Source: DYRB01 sp963709645
GTDB lineage: Bacteria > Pseudomonadota > Gammaproteobacteria > Chromatiales > Chromatiaceae
Assembly (NCBI GenBank): GCA_963709645.1
Contig: CAVPXP010000003.1
Coordinates: 306,149 to 370,148, forward strand
Direction of reading: 5' to 3'
DNA length: 64,000 nucleotides
The translations under genes and the position numbers were made by a program. Shown here piece after piece: positions 9,085 through 17,183 of this stretch. The notes beneath the pieces are model-generated. The model made no database searches, was not told the origin of the DNA, and saw only the letters and a list, made by a program, of their open reading frames with translations. Position 1 is the first letter of the stretch, and the number at the start of each line of letters is the position of its first letter.

Positions 9085-10599
9085 ATGGCAAGCGTCGCAA
9101 CCCTGACCACGGCTGCAAGCGGCTTCCCCGTGCTGGCCATCCTGCAACTCCTGCCGCTGGGTGCCGCCCTGGCCCTGCTGGCCGTCCGACGGGAGTTGCC
9201 GGCCATTGCCCTTGCGGCGGCGGCCGGCCTGGCAGAGCTTGGACTGGGGATCTACCTCTACCGGACCCTGGATCCCGCGAGCCCGGCCCTCCAGTTCACC
9301 GAGCGCTGGACCCTCGGCCCGATGCTCAACTACCACGCCGGGGTCGACGGCATGGCCGTGCTGTTCATCCTGCTCACCGCTCTGCTCAGCCTGCTGATCG
9401 TGGTCTATGCCATGGTGCGGCGGCTGCAGCCGGCGGCGCAGTTCCTCGCCGTGGTCCTCGCCTGCGAGGCGGCCCTCATGTCCCTCTTCACCACCCTGGA
9501 CCTGCTCTGGTTCACGGCCATCGGCGGCGCCGAGCTCTGGATGATCGGGTATCTGATGGGCCGCTGGGCAACCTCGCCGGCGGAGGAGCAGGCCCTTGGC
9601 CGCTACTACCAGTTCATGGGCATCGGGCTTGGCCTGCTCCTGGCCGGGACCCTGCTCCTGGGCTGGAACCACGCCGTAGCCAACGCCGGGACCTGGAGCT
9701 TCGACCTCACCGCCCTGCTCGGCGACCACATGGAGCCGGGCCTCGGATCCTTGGTCTTCTTCCTGCTCTTTTACGGCCTGGCGATCCGTACCCCGCTCTT
9801 TCCTCTGCACGGCTGGCTGCCCCTGGTGGCGGAGCACGGCAGCGTAGCTGTGGCGCCGGTCTTCCTGCTCGGACTCAAGGTGGGGATCTATGGCCTCCTG
9901 CGCTTCGTCTTTCCGCTGGTGCCCGAGGCGGTGGATCGCTGGAGCGCCTATGTGGTCGCCTTCGCCGTCGCCGGGATCTTCTACGCCGCCCTGCTGGCCC
10001 TGATGCAGAGCAACCTGCGCCGACTGCTGGCCTACGCCGTGGTCAGCCACACCAGCGTGCTCATCATCGGGCTCTTCAGCCTGGGTACCGCCGCCTTCCA
10101 GGGGGCGGTGATGCTGTCGGTCAACTTCGGTATGGCCATCGCGGGGCTTCTGTTCATGACCGGCTGTATCTACACCCGCATGCGCACCACCCAGCTCGAC
10201 AAGCTGGGCGGCCTGTTCGACCGGCTGCCCCTCATCGGGCTGGCCTTCTTCGTGGCCGGCCTGTCCATCGTCGGCATGCCGGGGACCCCTGGCTTCGACG
10301 CCGTACATCTGCTCCTGGAGGCGGCCATCGCCAGGTTCGGGGCTCTGGTGACCATCGCCGCCGCCCTGGGCAACGTCGCCGCAGCCGCCTTCCTGTTGTG
10401 GGCCTTCCAGCGCGCCTTCCTCGCCCCGCGCACCGCGGAGGGGCCAACGAATATCCCGGCGGGGACCTGGCCGGAGCGTCTCATCGCCGGAGTGGTGATT
10501 CTGGTCCTGCTCGGCGCCGGATTCTACTCCGAGCCCTGGCTGGCACTCACCGACGCCCCCATGGCCGCACTCGGCAACCGTTTCGGCCTAGGACATTGA
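9085..10599 (+). CDS. divergent NuoM-like membrane subunit 2
   Basis: 504 aa, polytopic, of the NuoM/MrpD antiporter-like family. The helix-5 Glu is kept but in an unusual setting (IGGAELWMIG instead of FWELTLIP). The helix-7 Lys is replaced by Arg (IRTPLFPLHGWLPLV). The later Lys (LLGLKVG) and His (VVSHTSVL) are kept. Where active NuoM has GFxAE in helix 12, this protein reads GFDAVH, so the exit-side Glu seems lost. It starts 10 nt after the DabB C-terminal frame and is followed at 12 nt by NuoM-like 3. It probably plays a structural or altered ion-pathway role in the same complex (inference). Confidence 0.75.
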   Translation: MASVATLTTAASGFPVLAILQLLPLGAALALLAVRRELPAIALAAAAGLAELGLGIYLYRTLDPASPALQFTERWTLGPMLNYHAGVDGMAVLFILLTALLSLLIVVYAMVRRLQPAAQFLAVVLACEAALMSLFTTLDLLWFTAIGGAELWMIGYLMGRWATSPAEEQALGRYYQFMGIGLGLLLAGTLLLGWNHAVANAGTWSFDLTALLGDHMEPGLGSLVFFLLFYGLAIRTPLFPLHGWLPLVAEHGSVAVAPVFLLGLKVGIYGLLRFVFPLVPEAVDRWSAYVVAFAVAGIFYAALLALMQSNLRRLLAYAVVSHTSVLIIGLFSLGTAAFQGAVMLSVNFGMAIAGLLFMTGCIYTRMRTTQLDKLGGLFDRLPLIGLAFFVAGLSIVGMPGTPGFDAVHLLLEAAIARFGALVTIAAALGNVAAAAFLLWAFQRAFLAPRTAEGPTNIPAGTWPERLIAGVVILVLLGAGFYSEPWLALTDAPMAALGNRFGLGH

Positions 10600-10611
10600 G
10601 GAGAGACGCCC

Positions 10612-12144
10612 ATGACCGACACGGCAAGCGCCCTCCCCCTGCTGAGTCTGCTGCTGCTGACCCTGCCCACCGGGGCCCTCCTCATCTGGTTGATCCCTGA
10701 CCCGGCGCGGGCGCGCTGGATTGCCCTGGGCACGGCCTTGGCGGACCTGACCTTGGCCATGACTGCACTACTGCGCTTCGACCCCGCGGATGGCGGATTC
10801 CAACTGGTGGAGCGCTACACCTGGATACCCAGCCTGAACATCCATTACACAGTGGGGGTGGATGGGATCTCGGTTGGCTTCCTGCCCCTCACGGTGCTGC
10901 TCATCATCGGCGTCATCGCCGCGTCCTGGACCCGGGTTCGGACCATGCAGCGGCTGTATTACAGCCTGCTGCTGCTCCTGGAGAGCGCCACCCTGGGGGT
11001 CTTCTGCGCCCTCGACACGGTGCTGTTCTTCCTGTTCTGGGAGCTGACCCTGATCCCGATCTTCTTCCTGATCAGCCTATGGGGCATCGGACCCAACCGA
11101 CGCTTCGCGGCCGTCAAGTACACCCTGTTCATGCTGGTGGGTGGGGTACCGCTGCTCTTCGCCTTCGTCCTGCTCGCCTTCAACCACGCCGACGTGACAG
11201 GCGCGACCATCCCGGCCGGGCTCTCCTTCGATTACCAGACCCTGCACCAGACCCCGCTCCCGGACGGCCTGGAGCTGACCGTGTTCCTGCTTCTGCTGGC
11301 GGGCTTCGCGGTGAAGACCCCCATCGTGCCGATGCACACCTGGCTGCCGGTGGTGGCAGCGGACGGGCCCATCGCCATCGCCGCCCTGATGACCGGGCTC
11401 AAGCTCGGGGCCTACGGTCTGATCCGCTTCGTCGTCCCTCTCGCCCCCGACGCGGCGGCGGACCTGCACTGGCTGCTGCCGGGGTTGGGGGTACTGGGCA
11501 TCCTCTACGGGGCATTGGGGGCACTGGCCCAGACCAATCTGCGCCGCATGCTGGCGTTTTCCAGCATCAGCCACGTCGGGCTGGTGGTGTTAGGTATCGG
11601 GTCCTTGAGCCTGCAAGGGATTCAGGGTGCCGTCTTCCAGTTGCTGAACTTCACCCTCATCGCCGGTGGGCTCTTCCTCGTTGCGGGCTTCCTGCATCAG
11701 CGCACAGGGACCACCGAGGCCGGTAGCCTGGGCGGGGTGGCCACCCACATGCCCTTGCTCGCCGGAACCTTCCTGCTGCTCGGACTGGCGTCGCTTGGTC
11801 TACCTGGGACCAGCGGCTTCCCGGCCGAGCTGCTGTTGATCCTGAGCGCCCTGGGCACCCACACCGGGGCCGGCCTTGCCGCCCTGTTCGGGGCCGTCGT
11901 CGCCGCCGGATACTTTCTGGGGCTCTACCGCCGTGCCTTCCAGGGTCCGGCAAGCCCGCTGGTAGCCGGCGCCGCTGACCTGCGCCCGCGCGAGCTCGCC
12001 GTCGCTGGGTCCGCCTGCCTGCTGGTCCTGGCCCTGGGGATCTATCCCCAGGGCGTGCTCGACCTGACCCACAGCGCCGCGCAACGCTGGGTTGCGCACC
12101 TGCCCGTGACCGTCCCCTTGGTGATAGGCGCCACCGGACCCTGA
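10612..12144 (+). CDS. NuoM-like proton-translocating membrane subunit 3
   Basis: 510 aa, polytopic, preceded by GAGGAGAGACGCCC. It has a complete set of NuoM key residues: helix-5 Glu (FFLFWELTLIPIFFLIS), helix-7 Lys (AVKTPIVPMHTWLP), Lys in TGLKLGAYG, His in SSISHVGLV, and helix-12 Glu (TSGFPAELLLIL). This is the last gene of the sulP-dab operon and gives the cluster three NuoM-type subunits beside the NuoL-type DabB. The combination suggests a multi-channel membrane arm driving DabA. The stop is followed within about 60 bp by a foldback element that may end transcription. Confidence 0.8.
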   Translation: MTDTASALPLLSLLLLTLPTGALLIWLIPDPARARWIALGTALADLTLAMTALLRFDPADGGFQLVERYTWIPSLNIHYTVGVDGISVGFLPLTVLLIIGVIAASWTRVRTMQRLYYSLLLLLESATLGVFCALDTVLFFLFWELTLIPIFFLISLWGIGPNRRFAAVKYTLFMLVGGVPLLFAFVLLAFNHADVTGATIPAGLSFDYQTLHQTPLPDGLELTVFLLLLAGFAVKTPIVPMHTWLPVVAADGPIAIAALMTGLKLGAYGLIRFVVPLAPDAAADLHWLLPGLGVLGILYGALGALAQTNLRRMLAFSSISHVGLVVLGIGSLSLQGIQGAVFQLLNFTLIAGGLFLVAGFLHQRTGTTEAGSLGGVATHMPLLAGTFLLLGLASLGLPGTSGFPAELLLILSALGTHTGAGLAALFGAVVAAGYFLGLYRRAFQGPASPLVAGAADLRPRELAVAGSACLLVLALGIYPQGVLDLTHSAAQRWVAHLPVTVPLVIGATGP

Positions 12145-12206
12145 TTCAGGGCACCCGCCGGCACCTCGATCGGACCTACCCCTTAGAACGGCCGCGGACG
12201 GACCGC

Positions 12207-12376
12207 GGTTTAAGGCGATTGCCGGAGAATCATGTAACAGATGGCGTCGGGTTTACGTCCGCCTTCGAGCAGTACCGGCACGAGCATAGCTGGGCTATGT
12301 GACTGCCGACGCGACAAAGAAGGCGGGCGCGAAGACAAGCTAGCCGGTGCATGATTTGACAGAAATCGCCTAAACC
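12207..12376. repeat. intergenic foldback (inverted-repeat) element
   Basis: GGTTTAAGGCGATT (12207-12220) is complementary, with one bulge, to AATCGCCTAAACC near 12364-12376. Further pairs lie inside: ATCATG/CATGAT (about 12229-12234 and 12350-12355), GCGTCGG/CCGACGC (12244-12250 and 12306-12312) and a small hairpin CATAGC-TGG-GCTATG (about 12285-12299). The right arm overlaps the last codons of the convergent V-ATPase gene. It may be a MITE-like remnant, a bidirectional terminator or a structured RNA. No coding capacity is seen. Confidence 0.45.
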
Positions 12377-14220
12377 TTCTTTCCGGCGGTACAACCGTCC
12401 TGTGACGTCCCGGCCCCAGGCAGCGGGCACGTGGCCGGGCGGAAAGCCCGCCCGCGCCCCTCGAAGAAGCGCACGAAGAACTCAAACAGGATCAGGCGCG
12501 TGGTCTGAATCATGACGACCACCCCCTCCACCACGACCACGGCGAGATTGCCCAGGATTACCACCACCGCGGTGGCCCATGGGTCCTGCACTGCATCGGC
12601 GACGCCCATGACGGCACTCTCCAGGGCGGCGTGAGCGAGGGCGAAGGCCCCGACCCGGGCGAAGGACAGGGTGTTGAGGAACAAGGTGAAGGTACTCTCG
12701 ACCAGGGTCCCGAACCCTTCGGCCAAAGACATCAGGGAGCGCCCCCGACCGAGCGCATTGGCCGCGCAGAGGGCCACACCGAGCACCGCCATCCAGCCCA
12801 GGTCTGCCCACCATAGTGCCAGTGGCAACCCCCAGTAGACCAGCAGTTGGGCGGCGTCCGCCACCCACTGGGCCCTGCCCTCACCGCGCCAGCAACTCTG
12901 CACGGCATGGAGGACCACACCGAGGGTCATGACCAGCGCGCCGCCGATGACGGGGGTCGCAAGCAGGGTCATGGGCTCCTTCAAAGGGCTCAGCCACAGG
13001 GGCTGGAACAGGTGGTCAAAGCCGAACGCATGCCCGTAGGCGAATCCGAAACCCGTCGCCGAGAGCCCGCAGGCCACCAGCAATGGCCACAGCGGATTGC
13101 GACGCCGAAACCAGAGCCCGGCGGCCACGATCAAGGCCCCGTGGCCGACGTCGCCGCACATATAACCGAACATGATAGACACGAGCACGGCGACCCAGGG
13201 GGTTGGGTCTGCCTCGGCGGCGCCTGGGACGCCCATGGCGTGGGTGAAGACCTCGAAGGGGCGAAGCCATGCGGGGTTGTCTGTCACCGAGGGCGAGGCC
13301 GCGTCCACCGGCGGCTCGACAAAGGTGACCGAGGCGCGCACCCCAGTGTCGCGCAGCGCGTCGTTCATGGCCTGTGGGGTCGGCTCGCTGGTCCAACCCG
13401 TGACCCAGCAATAGTGGCCGTCGCAGTCGATGCTCTGTGCCGTGGTCTGGAACCAGTCCAGACGCTCCAGGACGCCAGTCGCGCGGTCGACGCCGTGCTC
13501 CAGCGCAAGCCCCCGCAACTGGGCCTCCAGGCCGGCGATGCGCGCCTCGATCTGTGCCAGGCGCCCGGGCAGGGCCGCATGACAAGCGAGCGCGTCGCCC
13601 CTCATCCACTCAGGAATGGACAGGCAGCGCCCGCCCGCCACCTGCGCCTCGCGACAGAGGTGCTCCCGGTCGGGCAGCGGCAGGACCCCCAGCAGGGTGC
13701 GTTCGGCGTCCCGGGTCACCCCCAGGGCCAGGGGGGCGCCTTGGTCCGGTGTTGCGGCCTGGGCCGGCAGCACCATGCAGTAACCCACCAGCACCGGCCC
13801 CGCGGCGGCCAGTGCGCCGAGGTCCAGGCGCATCCCGGACAGGGCTTGGAGGACCGGGGCCCAATCGCGGATCGCCTCACGTTCCCGCTCCGCGGCTTCC
13901 AGGTCCTGCAGTGGGCCCATGGCGGCGTCGCGCCAGTGGGTCAACTGGTGCAAGGCGACCTTGGCCGACATCTCCACCGGCAGGGTGCAGCAGCGGCGTT
14001 CAAAGACCCGCGCCGGCCAAAACCGCCCATAATCACGCTCTAAGGCTCGGTAACGAGCGATGGGCTCATGCAGGTGCTGCGGCTCGCTGGTGGCCGCGTG
14101 CGCGCCGAGCCACTCGAACTGGACCCGACCGTTGCGCGCTAGGGCCTCGACCGCATCGTGGGTGTCCTCGCGGGGAACCACGATCTCGAACCAGCGTGCT
14201 GACGATGGCCGCAGGCCCAT
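12370..14220 (-). CDS. orphan V-type ATPase subunit I/a (116-kDa subunit family)
   Basis: 616 aa from ATG 14220. The N-terminal half is the cytoplasmic domain (FEIVVPREDTHDAVEALARNG at the start, heptad-like coiled-coil stretches near residues 90-130 and 245-280). From about residue 360 come the membrane helices, with FGYMCGDVGHG, the ESTFTLFLNTLSFARVGAFALAH segment and FFVRFFEGRGRAF at the end, all typical of the stator proton-channel subunit. In its family it carries protons or Na+ between the c-ring and the periplasm. No other V/A-type ATPase gene is adjacent on either side, so it is an orphan here. It converges on the dab operon. It could serve a distant ATPase or have been recruited as an ion pathway (speculation). 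Confidence 0.85.
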   Translation of the reverse strand: MGLRPSSARWFEIVVPREDTHDAVEALARNGRVQFEWLGAHAATSEPQHLHEPIARYRALERDYGRFWPARVFERRCCTLPVEMSAKVALHQLTHWRDAAMGPLQDLEAAEREREAIRDWAPVLQALSGMRLDLGALAAAGPVLVGYCMVLPAQAATPDQGAPLALGVTRDAERTLLGVLPLPDREHLCREAQVAGGRCLSIPEWMRGDALACHAALPGRLAQIEARIAGLEAQLRGLALEHGVDRATGVLERLDWFQTTAQSIDCDGHYCWVTGWTSEPTPQAMNDALRDTGVRASVTFVEPPVDAASPSVTDNPAWLRPFEVFTHAMGVPGAAEADPTPWVAVLVSIMFGYMCGDVGHGALIVAAGLWFRRRNPLWPLLVACGLSATGFGFAYGHAFGFDHLFQPLWLSPLKEPMTLLATPVIGGALVMTLGVVLHAVQSCWRGEGRAQWVADAAQLLVYWGLPLALWWADLGWMAVLGVALCAANALGRGRSLMSLAEGFGTLVESTFTLFLNTLSFARVGAFALAHAALESAVMGVADAVQDPWATAVVVILGNLAVVVVEGVVVMIQTTRLILFEFFVRFFEGRGRAFRPATCPLPGAGTSQDGCTAGKKV

Positions 14221-14493
14221 CTGGGGTCTCCTGCCCAGCCGCTGCGGCCGGGGGTGGATACTGCACACCGCCGGGGTCCAGCCACCCCTCGGTGACGGGC
14301 ACCCCGCCCCCCAACTCAAGTGTAGGACAGCCTGGACCTCTACCAGCGGGAGTTCGACGCAGCGCCGCCTTAGGCGCCGCGCCCCTTGTCTCAGGCCACC
14401 GGTGGCGAGAGAAGCCTATCGCTCCAACCGATGCGATCCCTACGTCACCGGCGCCTTGGGGACTCCCTGTGGTCAGCCCGTCCCGGGACAGAA
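14221..14493. other. intergenic region upstream of the V-ATPase subunit I gene
   Basis: This 273-bp gap should hold the promoter of the downstream minus-strand gene. TGTAGGACA at 14321-14329 matches the core of two sites found upstream of the haem-protein genes at 24302 and 33205. Nothing else is recognised. Confidence 0.25.
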
Positions 14494-14787
14494 TCAGTCG
14501 ATACCGGCGCCGCTCACGGGTCCTGGCGACTCGGCCGGAATCCCCACGCCGTTGGGCTGTGGCACGATGTCGGTGGGCATCCGGCTATCGGACGGATCCA
14601 TTTCGGGAACATTGTCGGTATTGCCACTGTAGAGCTCAGACATCCGAGCAATAGCGGCGTCATGCATGCCCTGCATATCGCCGATTATGATGCCGTCTTC
14701 GCCCCAGGGTGAGTTGTGGTGCGCTGCGACAGGCCCTGCGACCAGGGTGGCGACCACGGCAGTCGCGATCAGGTATGACTTCTTCAT
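14494..14787 (-). CDS. small secreted protein, unknown function
   Basis: 97 aa from ATG 14787, chosen because AGGAG lies just upstream and the protein then begins with a clean signal peptide (MKKSYLIATAVVATLVAGPVAA, cut expected before HHNSPWG). The mature part is short, acidic and Met/Asp/Pro-rich (DGIIIGDMQGMHDAAIARM, then PEMDPSDSRMPTDIVPQP) with no recognised domain. It is probably periplasmic or extracellular. The His pair at the mature N-terminus could bind metal, but that is speculation. Confidence 0.55.
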   Translation of the reverse strand: MKKSYLIATAVVATLVAGPVAAHHNSPWGEDGIIIGDMQGMHDAAIARMSELYSGNTDNVPEMDPSDSRMPTDIVPQPNGVGIPAESPGPVSGAGID

Positions 14788-14945
14788 TGCAATCGCTCCT
14801 CTCTGTGACCAGGGTTGCAACCAGGGGTACCCCTCTGCGAAGGCCGGGTCGATGGTCTTGCCTGCCGCATCGGACCTCCGATTGCTTTCTGGATTTCCTC
14901 ACAGAAGCCGGAAAATCGCATTGAAAACTGTCATAGACCTGATCG

Positions 14946-14979
14946 ATCGAGACCAGGTTTCTATCGAGACCAGGTTTCT
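14946..14979. repeat. 17-bp perfect tandem duplication
   Basis: ATCGAGACCAGGTTTCT occurs twice head to tail (14946-14962 and 14963-14979), directly before MITE-like copy 1. It lies in the 468-bp gap 14788-15255, which otherwise holds only that element. Confidence 0.8.
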
Positions 14980-14983
14980 TAGG

Positions 14984-15132
14984 GGAAAGCTGATTAAAGC
15001 GTTTCCCGTGCGGGCCACGGAGGGCCCGCCATGTCCAAAGGCGCTAAGCCGTTGAAAATGGAGCGCTCCACGAGTCGCGCCTCGGGAAGCGCGCGCTGAT
15101 TCAAGCCAGGGATGGCTTTAATCAGCATCTCC
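14984..15132. mobile_element. MITE-like element, copy 1
   Basis: About 149 bp with imperfect terminal inverted repeats: GGAAAGCTGATTAAAGC at the left and GCTTTAATCAGCATCTCC at the right. Inside is GTGCGGGCCACGGAGGGCCCGCC and the stretch AGCCGTTGAAAATGGAGCG. Two further copies lie at 29315-29590 and 55561-55710. The flanks (CTTAG/CCTAG) suggest a CTNAG-like target. No transposase is encoded, so it would move only with help from a related IS, perhaps IS5-type (inferred from the target form). Confidence 0.75.
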
Positions 15133-15255
15133 CTAGGAGTAGATGAGAGCTGCCCCCAACGAGCGGGGTGGTGCGAGACCTGCTCGACGGTCAGGACGCC
15201 GGCGGACCCGGCGTCCACCTCCCGTGGCTGCGCGCCCCGGAAGGTCCCAACCGGG

Positions 15256-15726
15256 TCAGCGGGTGATGGACGGGTTCAGCGGCCCCTGGCGAGGACCGGC
15301 TCCGTGACCCGTGGATCCGCGGCCATACCCCTTGCGTTGACCGCGCTCACCGCGACCCGGCCCGGCGCCCGCAACATCATCTGGCCGCCCCCAGCCGGCG
15401 CCGGGGACACCCCTTCCGTAACCAGGGCCGCCGGGTCCGTACCCGGGACCACCGCGACCACCGCCTGGCTTGCCCGGACCGTATCCCGGACCACCGAAGC
15501 CATACCCTGGATATCCGGGGCCGTATCCCGGACCGTATCCCGGACCACCGAAGCCATACCCTGGATATCCGGGGCCGTATCCCGGACCGCCCGCGCCATA
15601 GCCCGGACCTCCGGGGCCGTATCCCGGGCCAGCGGCACCGGCCGGCGCCGCGGCGATCACGAAGAGCATCGCCATGGGTACCAATAGACGCATTGAAGGT
15701 CTCGTTAGTCTGATTCGAGCGCTCAT
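15256..15726 (-). CDS. secreted Gly/Tyr/Pro-rich repeat protein, candidate sulfur-globule envelope protein
   Basis: 156 aa. ATG 15726 has GAGGACC just upstream; in-frame ATGs at 15738 and 15693 are alternatives. A signal peptide (MRLLVPMAMLFVIAAAPAGA) is followed by repeats of GPGYGPG, GPGYPGYGFG and GGPGYG, then a less regular Arg/Gly-rich tail. A 20-residue unit is duplicated exactly through a roughly 60-bp direct repeat (about 15480-15600). This composition is typical of the Sgp proteins that coat periplasmic sulfur globules in Chromatiaceae, although those usually lack so long an Arg-rich tail. Other structural glycine-rich secreted proteins remain possible. Confidence 0.5.
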   Translation of the reverse strand: MSARIRLTRPSMRLLVPMAMLFVIAAAPAGAAGPGYGPGGPGYGAGGPGYGPGYPGYGFGGPGYGPGYGPGYPGYGFGGPGYGPGKPGGGRGGPGYGPGGPGYGRGVPGAGWGRPDDVAGAGPGRGERGQRKGYGRGSTGHGAGPRQGPLNPSITR

Positions 15727-15853
15727 GGTCCTCATCATTCCTCGTCGAAGTCACTGGAAGGGCCCCCAGGCCGAGGGCCGCCGCGGCCTGACGACAGTCA
15801 GGCCAGGAACCGGGGCGAAGCCCGCGGGGGACGCCCGCCCTCCGGTCCGACCG

Positions 15854-16678
15854 TCACAGCCCGGAGGTTTCACTTGGCTCCGGCCGGGACTCCGGCTCGA
15901 GCGCCGGAGCCTGCAACCTCGCCGCGTCGTCGGCATAGACGATGGAGTAGATACCCCGTAGGCAGCGCGTTGCGTGCATTCGGACGCCCCTGAACATGGG
16001 GCGCGACATATCTCGGATGCTGAACCATTCCCCCCCAGGGCCCCTTTCGCGGGATTTACCGTACTTGCCTTCCAGGAAGGCTGCCAGGGTCTTCGGCGCC
16101 TGGCAGGCGTCCTTTTGCTCTGGGGGTTTCTGATCCCCCCGGATCAGGTAGATGACCCCGTCCGCCGTCGCAGCAACCGCATAGCTGTTGAACAGGGTGC
16201 TCGGCACCTTGGGCTCCACGCGGTAGAGCATCCCCATCGTTTCCGCCTTGTCCGGCCCACGATAGGTCTGCTCTTCCTGGCTGATGACCTTTGTGACCAT
16301 GTGCGGCTCGAAGCGCTCGCCCAGCGGTATGCCGAAGGCCCCCGTAACGGGTTGCGGTACCTTTGCAGCCGTCGGCCCCTTGTCCGCTGCCGCGGCATTC
16401 GTCCCCTCGGGTCCCGCGCCTTGGCTCCCGGCGGAAGCCTCCGCGTCCGGTTCGGCGTCCGGCTCCGGTTCATCTTCTGCGACCCTTTGCCCTTCTATCC
16501 CCGCGCCCGCCGGCGGCACGGCCGAGGGGATTGCAGCTTGCGCCTCGGCAGCCTGCCTCATGGACTGGACAGGCGCGTCCTGCTCACCCTTGGGATCGGC
16601 CGCCGACCGCGCGGGTCCGACAGCTGAGACCGCAATCATCAAGGACGCCATCAGGATTGTTGCAAGCTCTCTATTCAT
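15854..16678 (-). CDS. secreted protein of unknown function with acidic/Ala-rich linker
   Basis: 274 aa from ATG 16678, preceded by GAGGGAA. The N-terminus is a signal peptide (MNRELATILMASLMIAVSAVGPARSA). Residues about 30-110 are low-complexity, Ala/Pro/Glu-rich (DEPEPDAEPDAEASAGSQ). A folded part follows from GAFGIPLGERFEPHMVTKVI to the end, with two Cys (DACQAPKTL and ATRCLRGIYSIVY) that could form a disulfide. The folded part resembles small periplasmic proteins predicted beside chaperones, but I do not recognise a family. It is divergent from the FKBP gene. Confidence 0.6.
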   Translation of the reverse strand: MNRELATILMASLMIAVSAVGPARSAADPKGEQDAPVQSMRQAAEAQAAIPSAVPPAGAGIEGQRVAEDEPEPDAEPDAEASAGSQGAGPEGTNAAAADKGPTAAKVPQPVTGAFGIPLGERFEPHMVTKVISQEEQTYRGPDKAETMGMLYRVEPKVPSTLFNSYAVAATADGVIYLIRGDQKPPEQKDACQAPKTLAAFLEGKYGKSRERGPGGEWFSIRDMSRPMFRGVRMHATRCLRGIYSIVYADDAARLQAPALEPESRPEPSETSGL

Positions 16679-17183
16679 TGGTTCCCTCGATGCAATCATG
16701 CCCATACGGACTTTGAATCCAGCCACCGCAGTTGGATCCGCCACGGATTCCATGATACGCGCAAGTCCCAAATCGATGTATCAATGCCGCACCGGCACGG
16801 ACTCTCTCATACAACCCGTTCCACCGGCAGCGCTTGCTCGGACTATCGCTGAAGCCGTACCAATCTCCAACGGCGCCTCTAGGCGTCGGATGTGCGCACC
16901 AAGACCGGCCGGCCCGAAACCCATCGAGACCATGCTGGATCATTGCCAACCGCGCCGGTAGAATCCCCCGCCGCCCCTGGCCGCCGGTTTGCGCCATCCA
17001 TACGCCCGGCCCCGAGGGACGAACCCCCCAGGGCACGGGTTTGGGGATGAGCACAGAATCCCTGCCAACGCCGGAGCCTCGGCGGCTCCACCGCCCCTCA
17101 CCCCATCGTCCGACCCGGGGGCTGCAGCGGCCGCCAGCCCGCGCCCCGCGGACACCATCGAACGACGCAACAGACACATCGGG
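16679..17183. other. 505-bp intergenic region between divergent genes
   Basis: No convincing coding frame, RNA gene or repeat was found. It presumably holds promoters for the secreted protein at 16678 and the FKBP gene at 17184. Confidence 0.3.

Noticed and set aside
2726..12144. Part of a respiratory complex I (nuo) or Mrp antiporter operon
   Set aside because: There are no nuoA-K hydrophilic or Mrp small subunits, and DabA with its zinc motif sits between the membrane subunits.
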